Shown: piece after piece, positions 33,877 to 41,341 of the stretch
Layout: every line of letters begins with the position of its first letter
Position numbering within the stretch: the stretch's first letter is position 1
The notes under the pieces: model-generated
Databases searched by the model: none
The model's input: only the letters and a program-made list of their open reading frames with translations
What the model was told of the DNA's origin: nothing
Origin: Dehalobacter sp. DCM
Lineage (GTDB): Bacteria > Bacillota > Desulfitobacteriia > Desulfitobacteriales > Syntrophobotulaceae
DNA: 64,000 bases
Assembly (NCBI RefSeq): GCF_024972775.1
Contig: NZ_CP092282.1
Span: 1,302,001-1,366,000, forward strand
Reading direction: 5' to 3'
Made by a program: the position numbers and the translations under genes

Positions 33877-35097
33877 TTGACGAATATTTATGATCTGTTA
33901 ATTATTGGCGGCGGTCCAGCCGGACTTTCAGCAGCAATATACGGGGGTAGGGCAAAACTTAAAACGATTGTTGTCAATAAAGGCGAAGTTGGCGGATTGG
34001 TCAATACCACCAGAGAAATTGTCAATTATCCAGGTTATATCGAAGTAAGCGGACCTGATCTCATGAAGGATTTTAAAAAACATGCGGAGTCCTTTGGCGT
34101 GGAATTCTTAAAGGATCAAGTAATCGCAGCAGATTTAGCTCAAGAACAAAAAGTAATTAGAACTAAAAAAGGGAAAGAACTGGTTGCTAAAGCTGTCATT
34201 ATCGCCTGCGGAAGTGAGCCGAGGCTCCTGAATATCCCTGGCGAGACTAGGCTCAGGGGGATGGGCGTAGCTTATTGCGCTACGTGTGATGCCGAATTTT
34301 TTGAAGGTGAGGATGTTGTTGTTGTCGGCAGTGGTGACCAAGCCATTGAAGAAGGTATCTACATCACGAAATTCGCACGGAAAGTAACCGTCATCGTATT
34401 GCACGATGAAGGGATATTGGACTGCAATAAAGTAAGCGCTGATAAAGCCTTTAATAATGAAAAGATGGACTTTGTGTGGAATTCTACCATTGAGGAAGTC
34501 TTAGGAGAAGAAAATGTTGAAGGGATAAAAATTAAAAATATTAAAACAGGGGATTCTTCCACATTAACATGTCAGGGAGTGTTTTTCTTTGTCGGTATGA
34601 TTCCTTCAACGGGATTTTTGAAGAATACCGACATGGAAATGGATAAAAGGGGGTATATCCCGGTTAATGATCTTATGGAGACGAATATTGAAGGCATATA
34701 CGCGGTTGGGGATAATCGCGTAAAGTATTTGCGGCAAGTAGTCACGGCAGCGGGCGATGGCGCTGCAGCAGCCGTTGCTGCTGAACGATACATTGAAGAA
34801 ATGGATGATTTTAATAAAAACGTGCTCCAAAGCGAGGATAAAGTATTATTATTATTCTTCAATGCGTTCAATAATGAGAGCTTGGATTTCAGCACGTTGC
34901 TCGAGGATGTCAATAAGGAATACAGCAGTCCGTATCGGATCGTTAAGGTAGATACCGCGACTAAAAAAATGCTTGCGCAGAAATATGAAATAAGAGAGGT
35001 ACCGGCAGCCCTGATTATGGATAAGGGGATCAAAATCAAAGAAATAACATGCACGATGGATAGAGAAGAGCTGAAGCTGCAGTTATCGGCTAACTAG
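33877..35097 (+). CDS. Thioredoxin reductase-like flavoprotein with C-terminal thioredoxin-fold domain
   Basis: Residues 1-305 are a thioredoxin reductase: FAD site GGGPAGLSAA, redox pair Cys134-Ala-Thr-Cys137, pyridine nucleotide site VVGSGDQAIEEG, C-terminal FAD motif GIYAVGDNR. Residues ~320-406 look like a thioredoxin fold (LLLFFNAFNN, VDTATKKMLAQKYEIREVPAALIM) without a CxxC, so it is probably a docking domain. TTG start. A thioredoxin gene follows and is the likely partner. The TAG stop lies within the left end of a mobile repeat (ACTAGT), which may have replaced the original 3' end. Confidence 0.87.
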   Translation: MTNIYDLLIIGGGPAGLSAAIYGGRAKLKTIVVNKGEVGGLVNTTREIVNYPGYIEVSGPDLMKDFKKHAESFGVEFLKDQVIAADLAQEQKVIRTKKGKELVAKAVIIACGSEPRLLNIPGETRLRGMGVAYCATCDAEFFEGEDVVVVGSGDQAIEEGIYITKFARKVTVIVLHDEGILDCNKVSADKAFNNEKMDFVWNSTIEEVLGEENVEGIKIKNIKTGDSSTLTCQGVFFFVGMIPSTGFLKNTDMEMDKRGYIPVNDLMETNIEGIYAVGDNRVKYLRQVVTAAGDGAAAAVAAERYIEEMDDFNKNVLQSEDKVLLLFFNAFNNESLDFSTLLEDVNKEYSSPYRIVKVDTATKKMLAQKYEIREVPAALIMDKGIKIKEITCTMDREELKLQLSAN

Positions 35098-35260
35098 TAC
35101 AACGTTTTTGAAATAACTACATATAAGAATATCTCAATCATTTACTTCAAATTAGGTCTGCGTGCCACAGTTCCGGCGACAAGCGGGAGCATGGATTGCG
35201 TAGCGCAACGGTCCATGAATGGACCTAAGTTAAAATTCGCCATGGAGGGCAAAAGAATTT
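35093..35260 (+). repeat. MITE-like repeat with TwoAYGGAY-like core, copy B (degraded)
   Basis: The left 120 bp are nearly identical to copy C (ACTAGTACAACG end, outer-stem strand GGTCTGCGTGCCACA, GCGACAAGCGGGAGCATGGATTGCG). After the first hairpin the sequence diverges into ACGGTCCATGAATGGACC and a weak AAAATTC-GCC-ATGGAG-GGC hairpin. The right outer-stem strand and right terminal repeat are missing. It therefore probably cannot form the full fold. Confidence 0.7.
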
Positions 35261-35280
35261 TGAGAAAAGAGGAGAAAAGG

Positions 35281-35604
35281 ATGTCACTGCAAAAATTAGA
35301 TTCTGTAAGTTTTGAAGAAATTATTTATGATAACGGAGATCCTTGTTTGGTTATATTTTCCAGGAAAAGCTGTCATGTGTGTCAAGGTGTTGTACCAGTG
35401 TTGGAAGAGCTAGAGCCCAAATACCGAGGGAAATTTGCTTTCTATTACGTCGATATTGAAGATAATCCGCCATTATTTCAGAGATTTTCTCTCAAAGGAG
35501 TCCCTCAGATACTGTTCTTCAATGAGGGTGAATATGCTGGGAAATTAGCCGGAAAAGTAGAAGATGACCAAGTGGAGGAAAAGATAGAGGAGATCATCGG
35601 TTAA
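35281..35604 (+). CDS. Thioredoxin-like protein (CHVC active site)
   Basis: A 107-aa thioredoxin-fold protein with Cys31-His-Val-Cys34 in place of the classical CGPC and a cis-Pro region KGVPQILFF. ATG 35281 with AGAGGAG upstream; a longer upstream frame runs through the mobile repeat and is not credible. It presumably receives electrons from the adjacent reductase. The altered dipeptide suggests a different redox potential or partner than housekeeping thioredoxin. Confidence 0.9.
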   Translation: MSLQKLDSVSFEEIIYDNGDPCLVIFSRKSCHVCQGVVPVLEELEPKYRGKFAFYYVDIEDNPPLFQRFSLKGVPQILFFNEGEYAGKLAGKVEDDQVEEKIEEIIG

Positions 35605-35726
35605 AAACAGCATCATAAGTTATGAAAGGATGGGCTCATTCATTTGAATGCAGCCCGTTTTTTGAGAATCGCTATTATCAATATGATACGAGATCGCTAA
35701 AGACCATAAGGAGTGGGGGGGTAGCT

Positions 35727-36968
35727 TTGTCTATCAGAATGATCGGTATCGATCATGAAAGGGCCTCATTAATAGAACGTGAGATTTTTGCCTTTACGCC
35801 TGTCCAGTCCAGGCAGGCAATGGAGACAGTTGTTAAAGACTATGGCGTGGAAGGCTGCGTGATTATATCAACCTGCAATCGTACGGAGTTATGGGTAAGT
35901 GAACGGAAAGAATCTCCTGTTGATTTAAAAAAAGTTCTGTTCAATATTAAGCATATCGTGAAAGAAGATTTGGAATGTGATAAACATCTTTTTGTAATTC
36001 GTGAAGGCCGGGAGGCTTATCGTCACCTTTTTATGACTGCCTGTGGATTAAAGTCTCAGATTTGGGGTGAAAGTCAGATCCTATCCCAAATCAAAAAAGC
36101 AATTGAAGAGGCAAGGAAAGCGAAATCAACAGACATCTATATTGAAAAGCTATTTCAAATGGCTATCACCGCAGCAAAGAAAGTCCAAACCCAGACCCGT
36201 TTGACGAAGATTGATGTATCAGTTGCCACAAAAGCGTTGGAGCAGATATTGGGATTCTTCCCGTCATTAGATAACAAACGTTGCCTGGTTATTGGAAACG
36301 GTGAAATGGGTAAAAACGTTGCTGAACAACTGGTATCCAACGGAGCCGAAGTATACATCACATTGCGGCATCGTAAACACGGGGCATACATTTTACCGCT
36401 AAACTGCATGAGCGTGGATTATGATAAGCGCTATCAAGAATTGACTGAAATGGATGTCATAGTCAGTGTGACTACAAGTCCGCACTATACGATAACAGCG
36501 GATTTATTAGCAAAATCATTATTAGCAAATTCAACGCCAAAGATTCTCATTGATCTTGCTGTCCCACGGGATATCGATCCGGCAGTGAAGGAATTGAATA
36601 ATCTCAAACTGCTGGACATGGACACATTAGGCTTTGGTAAGGAAGAGTATAGAAATCAGAACGTATTAACAGACGTATATGAAATTATTGATGAGTATAT
36701 TGGCAGATTTGTAGAATCAATCGAGATTCGTAATTACCTTCCGATCCTACAACAAATATCAAATTCCACGTCGGAGCGAATATGTCAAAATATGCAGGCA
36801 GATCTCGAGAGTCTTGCTATTAGTGAGGAAGAGAAACGCAGACTTGAAAACAGATTAATCCAGATTGTTGATAAAGCTGTGATATCCGTATTGTTTGGTC
36901 TTAAAGATAGTATTAATCGAAACCAATGGAATGAATGTTTTACAAATTTGGTTAAGATGGTTAGGTGA
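35727..36968 (+). CDS. hemA: Glutamyl-tRNA reductase
   Basis: First step of C5 tetrapyrrole synthesis (glutamyl-tRNA to glutamate-1-semialdehyde). 413 aa from TTG 35727, chosen because AAGGAGTGGGG lies upstream and the N-terminus (SIRMIGIDHERASL) fits the family. Catalytic Cys50 in ISTCNRTELW, GLKSQIWGESQILSQIKKA, NAD site VIGNGEMGKNVAEQL, and a C-terminal dimerisation helix region. It stands without the usual hemC/hemD/hemB neighbours. It supplies precursors for the siroheme and corrinoids used by the Dsr and methyltransferase systems nearby. Confidence 0.93.
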   Translation: MSIRMIGIDHERASLIEREIFAFTPVQSRQAMETVVKDYGVEGCVIISTCNRTELWVSERKESPVDLKKVLFNIKHIVKEDLECDKHLFVIREGREAYRHLFMTACGLKSQIWGESQILSQIKKAIEEARKAKSTDIYIEKLFQMAITAAKKVQTQTRLTKIDVSVATKALEQILGFFPSLDNKRCLVIGNGEMGKNVAEQLVSNGAEVYITLRHRKHGAYILPLNCMSVDYDKRYQELTEMDVIVSVTTSPHYTITADLLAKSLLANSTPKILIDLAVPRDIDPAVKELNNLKLLDMDTLGFGKEEYRNQNVLTDVYEIIDEYIGRFVESIEIRNYLPILQQISNSTSERICQNMQADLESLAISEEEKRRLENRLIQIVDKAVISVLFGLKDSINRNQWNECFTNLVKMVR

Positions 36969-37086
36969 TATCTCGCAGGGAAAAGAAAGATCAACAATCT
37001 CTATATAAATACTAGGAATTGATTGCTTCTTAATATCAAATGCTTTATAATACACTTGTACAACCTTTAGACAGGAGGATAATCAC

Positions 37087-37281
37087 ATGATTACCAAAGA
37101 TATGGTCATTGGCCAGGTTCTAAAACAGCACCCTGAAACTGCTGAAGTATTTTATGCATTAGGCATGCATTGTCTGGGCTGTCCGTCTTCAACCATGGAG
37201 AGTGTGGAAGGTGCGGCGATGACTCATGGTAAGAACCCGGATGAATTGGTCTCGGAACTGAATAAAGTCATCGGACAATAA
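37087..37281 (+). CDS. DUF1858 redox-disulfide domain protein
   Basis: A 64-aa protein with the domain hallmark GMHCLGC (CxxC) after MVIGQVLKQHPETAEVFYALG. This domain often accompanies hybrid-cluster proteins or redox enzymes in anaerobes; no such partner is adjacent here. GGAGG ribosome site. Function not established. Confidence 0.88.
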   Translation: MITKDMVIGQVLKQHPETAEVFYALGMHCLGCPSSTMESVEGAAMTHGKNPDELVSELNKVIGQ

Positions 37282-37292
37282 ATAAATGATGT

Positions 37293-37328
37293 ACCTGTTA
37301 AGCGATTTTTGGCTTAACAGGTTTTTTC
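37293..37328 (+). terminator. Terminator after DUF1858 gene
   Basis: Perfect 11-bp stem ACCTGTTAAGC...GCTTAACAGGT followed by TTTTTT. Confidence 0.9.
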
Positions 37329-37333
37329 AGCAT

Positions 37334-37372
37334 AAGTCAAAATCGACATTGATGTCGATTTTGACTTTTTTG
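37334..37372 (+). terminator. Second hairpin with T-run
   Basis: Perfect stem AAGTCAAAATCGACA...TGTCGATTTTGACTT followed by TTTT, immediately after the first terminator. It is symmetric enough to act on both strands, or it may be part of the adjoining repeat cluster. Confidence 0.6.
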
Positions 37373-37381
37373 TCTAACGAA

Positions 37382-37404
37382 AACCACCTGCTATGCAGGT
37401 GGTT
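37382..37404. repeat. IS200/IS605-end-like hairpin
   Basis: AACCACCTGC-TAT-GCAGGTGGTT is a perfect 10-bp hairpin of the kind found near the ends of IS200/IS605 elements. No transposase gene is present, so it is probably a relic or a MITE piece next to the 70-bp palindrome. Confidence 0.4.
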
Positions 37405-37409
37405 CAAGA

Positions 37410-37479
37410 GGGGACAACGGGGACGTAGCACTTGTCTCCTTTTGCAAAAGGAGACAAGTGCTACGTCCCCGTTGTCCCC
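37410..37479. repeat. Perfect 70-bp palindrome, REP/Y1-transposon type
   Basis: Both 35-base arms are exact reverse complements with no spacer (centre TTTTGCAAAA at 37440-37449). Arms start GGGGACAACGGGGACGTAGC. GGGGAC-rich palindromes of this form are typical of REP-like sequences mobilised by Y1 (IS200-like) transposases in Clostridia. Partial copies of the CCGTTGTCC and CGTCCCC motifs trail to 37505. Confidence 0.7.
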
Positions 37480-37580
37480 CTGCCCGTTGTCCTCCTGCGT
37501 CCCCCTGTGCATTATCTAATATATGCAGTATAATTAATTTGGAATGGAAAAGTGTTTCGGTGATAGACAGGAGGGGTACA

Positions 37581-38819
37581 ATGAACGGGCTTGCTTTAGA
37601 GGGCGGAGGCGCCAAAGGATCCTATCAAATCGGAGCATGCAAAGCGCTGCAGGAATTAGGCATAACCTATTCGGCAGTAACCGGGACCTCGATTGGCGCG
37701 CTGAACGGAGCAATGATTGTTCAAGGGGAGCTGAACAAAGCTTATGATCTCTGGTATGAGATGTCCCCTTCGAAAGTCTTTGACATTGAGGAAGGACGCT
37801 TAGAAGAACTCAAGAAGCTGGATATCACCCACGACGGGCTGTTTTATTTTATGAAGAAAGCGAAAGAAATTGCCTCCAGCAAAGGGTTGGATATCTCGTT
37901 TATTAAAAAGCTCTTGGCCGATATCGTTGATGAAGACAAGCTGCGAAAATCGGAGATGCTTTTCGGCATCGTGACGATATCCTTGACGGACATGAAACCC
38001 CTGGAGTTATTTGTGGATCAGATTGCGGATGGAAAAGTTGTGGAATACCTTCTGGCCAGTTCGAATCTGCCGGCTTTCAAACAAGAGAAAATCGACGGAA
38101 AACGCTATACGGACGGCGGTTTCTATGATAATTTGCCCTTGAATATGCTGGTGGAGAAAGGGTATAAGGATATTATTGCCATCCGGACCAACGCCTTAGG
38201 ACGGCGGAGAAAAGTTACCGACAGCACGGTTGTCGTGGATTACATAGCCCCGGATGAGACACTTTGCAGTGTTCTGGATTTTACCAATGAGCCTGCCAGA
38301 TATAACCTGAAATTAGGCTATTATGATGTTCTGAAACATTATCGCGGCTATAAAGGCCGAAAATATTATATAGAATCAACGAGGGACGAGGACTATTTTA
38401 TTGACCTTATGCTCTCGCTGGGCGAAACGAAAATAATTCAGTTGGGAGCAACACTGGGTTTTACGGGTATCCCATACCGCAGGCTGCTCTATGAACACAT
38501 CATCCCTAAAATCGCGGCCCTCCTCGACCTGAAAAAAGAAAACAGTTATGAAGAAGTGACTATTGCGCTTCTGGAATTTGTTGCACTGGAAAAGAAGCTG
38601 GAACGCTTCAAGGTCTATTCATTTCCTAAATTTCTTGATGCTGTAAGAGACTGCTGCTTTACGCAATCCTGTTTTGGTATCAGAGAGGAGCTTGCATTGC
38701 CGGCATTCGTCAAACAGAGCAGCGTCCTCCCCAGACCGCTGAAGGAACGTATCCTGCGCGAAGTGGCCTCCCAGCTCTTTAGTTCCCAAAATCGTTTAGT
38801 TGCGGAGCTGCCTTCATAA
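37581..38819 (+). CDS. Patatin-like phospholipase family protein
   Basis: A 412-aa serine lipid acyl hydrolase: oxyanion loop LEGGGAKGSY, nucleophile elbow GTSIG (Ser37) and catalytic Asp in TDGGFYDN. Cytoplasmic, no signal sequence. ATG 37581 with GACAGGAGGGG upstream; the frame continues upstream into the palindrome but without a ribosome site. The C-terminal ~150 residues are helical and family-specific. It is a single-gene unit between repeat clusters. Confidence 0.9.
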   Translation: MNGLALEGGGAKGSYQIGACKALQELGITYSAVTGTSIGALNGAMIVQGELNKAYDLWYEMSPSKVFDIEEGRLEELKKLDITHDGLFYFMKKAKEIASSKGLDISFIKKLLADIVDEDKLRKSEMLFGIVTISLTDMKPLELFVDQIADGKVVEYLLASSNLPAFKQEKIDGKRYTDGGFYDNLPLNMLVEKGYKDIIAIRTNALGRRRKVTDSTVVVDYIAPDETLCSVLDFTNEPARYNLKLGYYDVLKHYRGYKGRKYYIESTRDEDYFIDLMLSLGETKIIQLGATLGFTGIPYRRLLYEHIIPKIAALLDLKKENSYEEVTIALLEFVALEKKLERFKVYSFPKFLDAVRDCCFTQSCFGIREELALPAFVKQSSVLPRPLKERILREVASQLFSSQNRLVAELPS

Positions 38820-38831
38820 TGGCTGCGACAG

Positions 38832-39060
38832 ACTAGTACAACGTATTTGAAATAACTAGACATAAGAATATCTCAATCATTTACTTCAAATTAGGTCTGC
38901 GTGCCACAGTTCCGGCGACAAGCGGAGCATGGATTGCGTAGCGCGGCTCTTTGTGCCATGGATGGCACAAGAGCCGAAAGCGGAATGTGGCATGCAGACC
39001 AACCTCAGAAAAAAGCTTACGTGTTTGTTTGCCAAGTTATTTAGAATACACTGTACTAGT
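38832..39060 (+). repeat. MITE-like repeat unit, copy C (most complete)
   Basis: A 229-bp unit with perfect 9-bp terminal inverted repeats ACTAGTACA/TGTACTAGT and the full structured core at 38894-39000. The left 120 bp match copy B, and the right arm shares CAGACCAACC and TATTTAGAA with copies A and D. Located between patatin and the mraZ cluster. No ORF of its own, so it must be mobilised in trans if at all. Confidence 0.8.
38894..39000 (+). ncRNA. TwoAYGGAY-like structured RNA, copy C
   Basis: Complete fold: outer stem GGTCTGC-G-TGCCACA with TGTGGCA-T-GCAGACC; first hairpin loop ATGGAT in GCGGAGC-ATGGATT-GCGTAGCGC; second hairpin GGCTCTTTGTGCC-ATGGAT-GGCACAAGAGCC; then CGAAAGCGGAA. Both loops read ATGGAT. 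Best copy to use as a model. Confidence 0.65.
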
Positions 39061-39116
39061 AGGCCTGGCTTAAGCAGCGTGTCGATGACACGCAATCATA
39101 TGCAGATCGAACTGAA

Positions 39117-39154
39117 GTAAGAAAAAATAGGACTTTGCGCCTATTTTTTCTTAC
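39117..39154. terminator. Terminator upstream of the mra cluster
   Basis: 15-bp stem GTAAGAAAAAATAGG...CCTATTTTTTCTTAC with T-rich and A-rich shoulders. It isolates the mraZ transcript from upstream genes. Confidence 0.75.
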
Positions 39155-39199
39155 TTTTATTTTTTACAAGCAGGATTTTTCAAAAAAATAGAGAATAAG

Positions 39200-39224
39200 T
39201 GGGGTATTGTGGGTGAAAGTGGTA
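39200..39224 (+). promoter_or_regulatory. MraZ operator (three direct repeats)
   Basis: TGGGG, TGGGT and TGGTA begin at 39200, 39210 and 39220, exactly ten bases apart, and end 30 bp before mraZ. This is the known arrangement of MraZ binding repeats (TGGG spaced by one helical turn), implying autoregulation of the cluster. Confidence 0.75.
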
Positions 39225-39254
39225 GCAAAGTAAGCCTGGGTGGGGTGAAGATCC

Positions 39255-39686
39255 ATGTTCATGGGGGAATTCCTCCATACGATAGACAATAAAGGCCGGT
39301 TGATTATACCAGCAAAATTCCGGGAACTCCTTGGTAATACATCTTTTGTCACCAAGGGTCTGGATAATTGTCTGTTTCTTTACCCTGAACACGAATGGCA
39401 GTCCTTTGTCGAGAAGCTTCAGAAGCTCCCCGTTTCACAGCCCAAAGCCCGTGAATTTGTCCGTTTGTTTTTTTCCGGCGCTGTAGAGGGTGAATTCGAC
39501 AAGCAAGGCAGGATTCTTGTACCGGCTAATTTGCGGGAATACGCCCTATTGGACAAGGATGTCATTGTCGTCGGTGTCATGAACCGAATTGAGATCTGGG
39601 ATGCAGCCAAGTGGAAAGAATACAGCAAGGCAGCTGCTGACCATTATGATGAGGCGGCGGAATCCCTTGTTGATTTGGGGATCTAG
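39255..39686 (+). CDS. mraZ: Transcriptional regulator MraZ
   Basis: A 143-aa double SpoVT/AbrB-fold DNA-binding protein, first gene of the division and cell wall cluster. It has both family motifs (IDNKGRLIIPAKFRE and FDKQGRILVPANLRE). GGGGTGAAG ribosome site. It acts on the repeats at 39200-39224. A 102-bp gap separates it from rsmH. Confidence 0.97.
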   Translation: MFMGEFLHTIDNKGRLIIPAKFRELLGNTSFVTKGLDNCLFLYPEHEWQSFVEKLQKLPVSQPKAREFVRLFFSGAVEGEFDKQGRILVPANLREYALLDKDVIVVGVMNRIEIWDAAKWKEYSKAAADHYDEAAESLVDLGI

Positions 39687-39788
39687 TATCGTAAGCATAC
39701 ATACACGAACGTTAAGGCAGACATACTCTAAGTAGGAACGCTTGTTTGAAGCCCTGTACCCGCTGTCACGAGGTGCGATGCGCGCAGG

Positions 39789-40754
39789 GTGATGATGGAA
39801 AGGATGACCGACGTGGTGTTTGAACATAAAAGCGTCCTGCTCAACGAATCGATAGAGCTCGTGTTAACAGATCCCAACGGTCTTTATGTCGACTGTACCT
39901 TAGGCGGAGGCGGCCATTCCGAATGCCTTCTGAATAAATTAAGTCCGGTGGGCAGGCTGGTATGTTTTGATCAGGATGAAATAGCTATTGCTAATGCCCG
40001 AAAAAAGTTTGAAGATGATCCCAGGGTCACCGTATTTCGAAATAATTTTGCCGAGATGGAAGAGACCCTTCAGAATAATGGATTACTCCCTGTGGATGGG
40101 ATCATGTATGATTTGGGAGTGTCTTCCCCGCAGCTCGATGAAGCGGAACGCGGATTCAGCTATATGCAGGACGCCGTCCTCGATATGCGGATGGATCGCC
40201 GGAGGTCGCTTACAGCGGAGGAAATCGTCAATACCTGGAGTGTCGAAGACATTGCGGGAATTATCCGGGACTACGGTGAAGAAAACTGGGCGGCACGGAT
40301 CGCTAAATTCATCGGCGAAGCGCGTGTCACAGAACGCATTCGGACCACAGGACAGCTTGTGGAAATTATCAAAAGCGCAGTACCTGCTGCTGCCCGGCGG
40401 GAAGGACCGCATCCCGCAAAACGAACATTTCAGGCAATCCGGATGGCGGTGAACAAAGAACTTGAGGTACTGGAGGAAACGCTGGATCAGGCCTTACGCT
40501 GTTTAAAACCGGGCGGAAGGGTGGCCGTGATCACGTTTCATTCTCTGGAAGACCGGATTGTAAAGAATACGTTTCAAACGTGGCTGGGTAAATGTACATG
40601 TCCGCCGGGCCTGCCGGTTTGCCGCTGCGGTGCTGAACCCAAGGCTAAACTTGTAAATAAGAAACCGATCCTTCCGTCACAGGAAGAGGAAGATAATAAT
40701 CCCAGATCACGAAGTGCAAAGCTGCGTGCCGCTGAGAAATTAAGGTCTAAATAG
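39789..40754 (+). CDS. rsmH: 16S rRNA (cytosine1402-N4)-methyltransferase
   Basis: A 321-aa SAM-dependent methyltransferase (MraW/RsmH): DCTLGGGGHSE SAM loop, MYDLGVSSPQLDEAERGFSY, ITFHSLEDRIVK and the C-terminal NPRSRSAKLRAAEK. The exact start is uncertain. GTG 39789 gives 321 aa, but GTG 39813 (VVFEHKSVLL) would match the usual N-terminus; GGAAAGG lies between them. Confidence 0.95.
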   Translation: MMMERMTDVVFEHKSVLLNESIELVLTDPNGLYVDCTLGGGGHSECLLNKLSPVGRLVCFDQDEIAIANARKKFEDDPRVTVFRNNFAEMEETLQNNGLLPVDGIMYDLGVSSPQLDEAERGFSYMQDAVLDMRMDRRRSLTAEEIVNTWSVEDIAGIIRDYGEENWAARIAKFIGEARVTERIRTTGQLVEIIKSAVPAAARREGPHPAKRTFQAIRMAVNKELEVLEETLDQALRCLKPGGRVAVITFHSLEDRIVKNTFQTWLGKCTCPPGLPVCRCGAEPKAKLVNKKPILPSQEEEDNNPRSRSAKLRAAEKLRSK

Positions 40755-40771
40755 GAGGGGAAGAGAATACG

Positions 40772-41299
40772 ATGATATCAGCACAAAGAAAACTGCAATT
40801 CAATGAATCCTTTGCCTACCAGGATGATGTTGAGTATCGCGTTCCGGTAAGGCAAAACGTAAAAAAAGCCGCCGCCCCATCTAAAAAGACCTCCCAGGCT
40901 CAGAAATACCGGGTGCTGGCCCTGGTGACCATTTTAGGAATCATCGGCATGTTTGGCCTGATTGGCGCAAAAACGGTACATATCACGGTTGTTAAAGCGG
41001 CAGAAATCAAAGCACTGGAAAAAGATCTGCAAACATTGGGTGTTGAAAATGATCTTCTTCAAGTCGAAGTCGATAAACTCAGTTCCGTATCGCGAATTGA
41101 AAAGGTCGCTTTAGCCATGGGAATGGAAAAACCGACAGGCACGATTTACATTGCCAGCAGTCTGATTCAACCAGAAAATACAGCTGAGGTGGATACAACT
41201 CAGAAGACGGCGGCTGCCCAGGTAGAAGGCGAGACAAAATCAGCATTTGGTAATATATTCAGTATTTTTTCCAGCTTTTTTGCCTCAACCCAGCGTTAA
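40772..41299 (+). CDS. ftsL: FtsL/DivIC-type cell division protein
   Basis: A 175-aa bitopic protein: a basic cytoplasmic part (1-45), one membrane helix (~49-72, VLALVTILGIIGMFGLIGAK), and a short extracytoplasmic coiled coil (EIKALEKDLQTLGVENDLLQVEVDKL) followed by a variable tail. The position between rsmH and the PBP gene is canonical for ftsL, whose sequence is otherwise poorly conserved. AGGAGGGGAAG ribosome site. Confidence 0.85.
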   Translation: MISAQRKLQFNESFAYQDDVEYRVPVRQNVKKAAAPSKKTSQAQKYRVLALVTILGIIGMFGLIGAKTVHITVVKAAEIKALEKDLQTLGVENDLLQVEVDKLSSVSRIEKVALAMGMEKPTGTIYIASSLIQPENTAEVDTTQKTAAAQVEGETKSAFGNIFSIFSSFFASTQR

Positions 41300-41341
41300 C
41301 TGCGTCTCAGTTTGATCTACCTCTGTCAGGAGGTAGATTTT

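Noticed and set aside
37380-37520. CRISPR-like array from the repeated GTCCCC/GTTGTCC motifs
   Set aside because: The repetition arises from one perfect palindrome and a short degenerate tail; there are no regular spacers and no cas genes.
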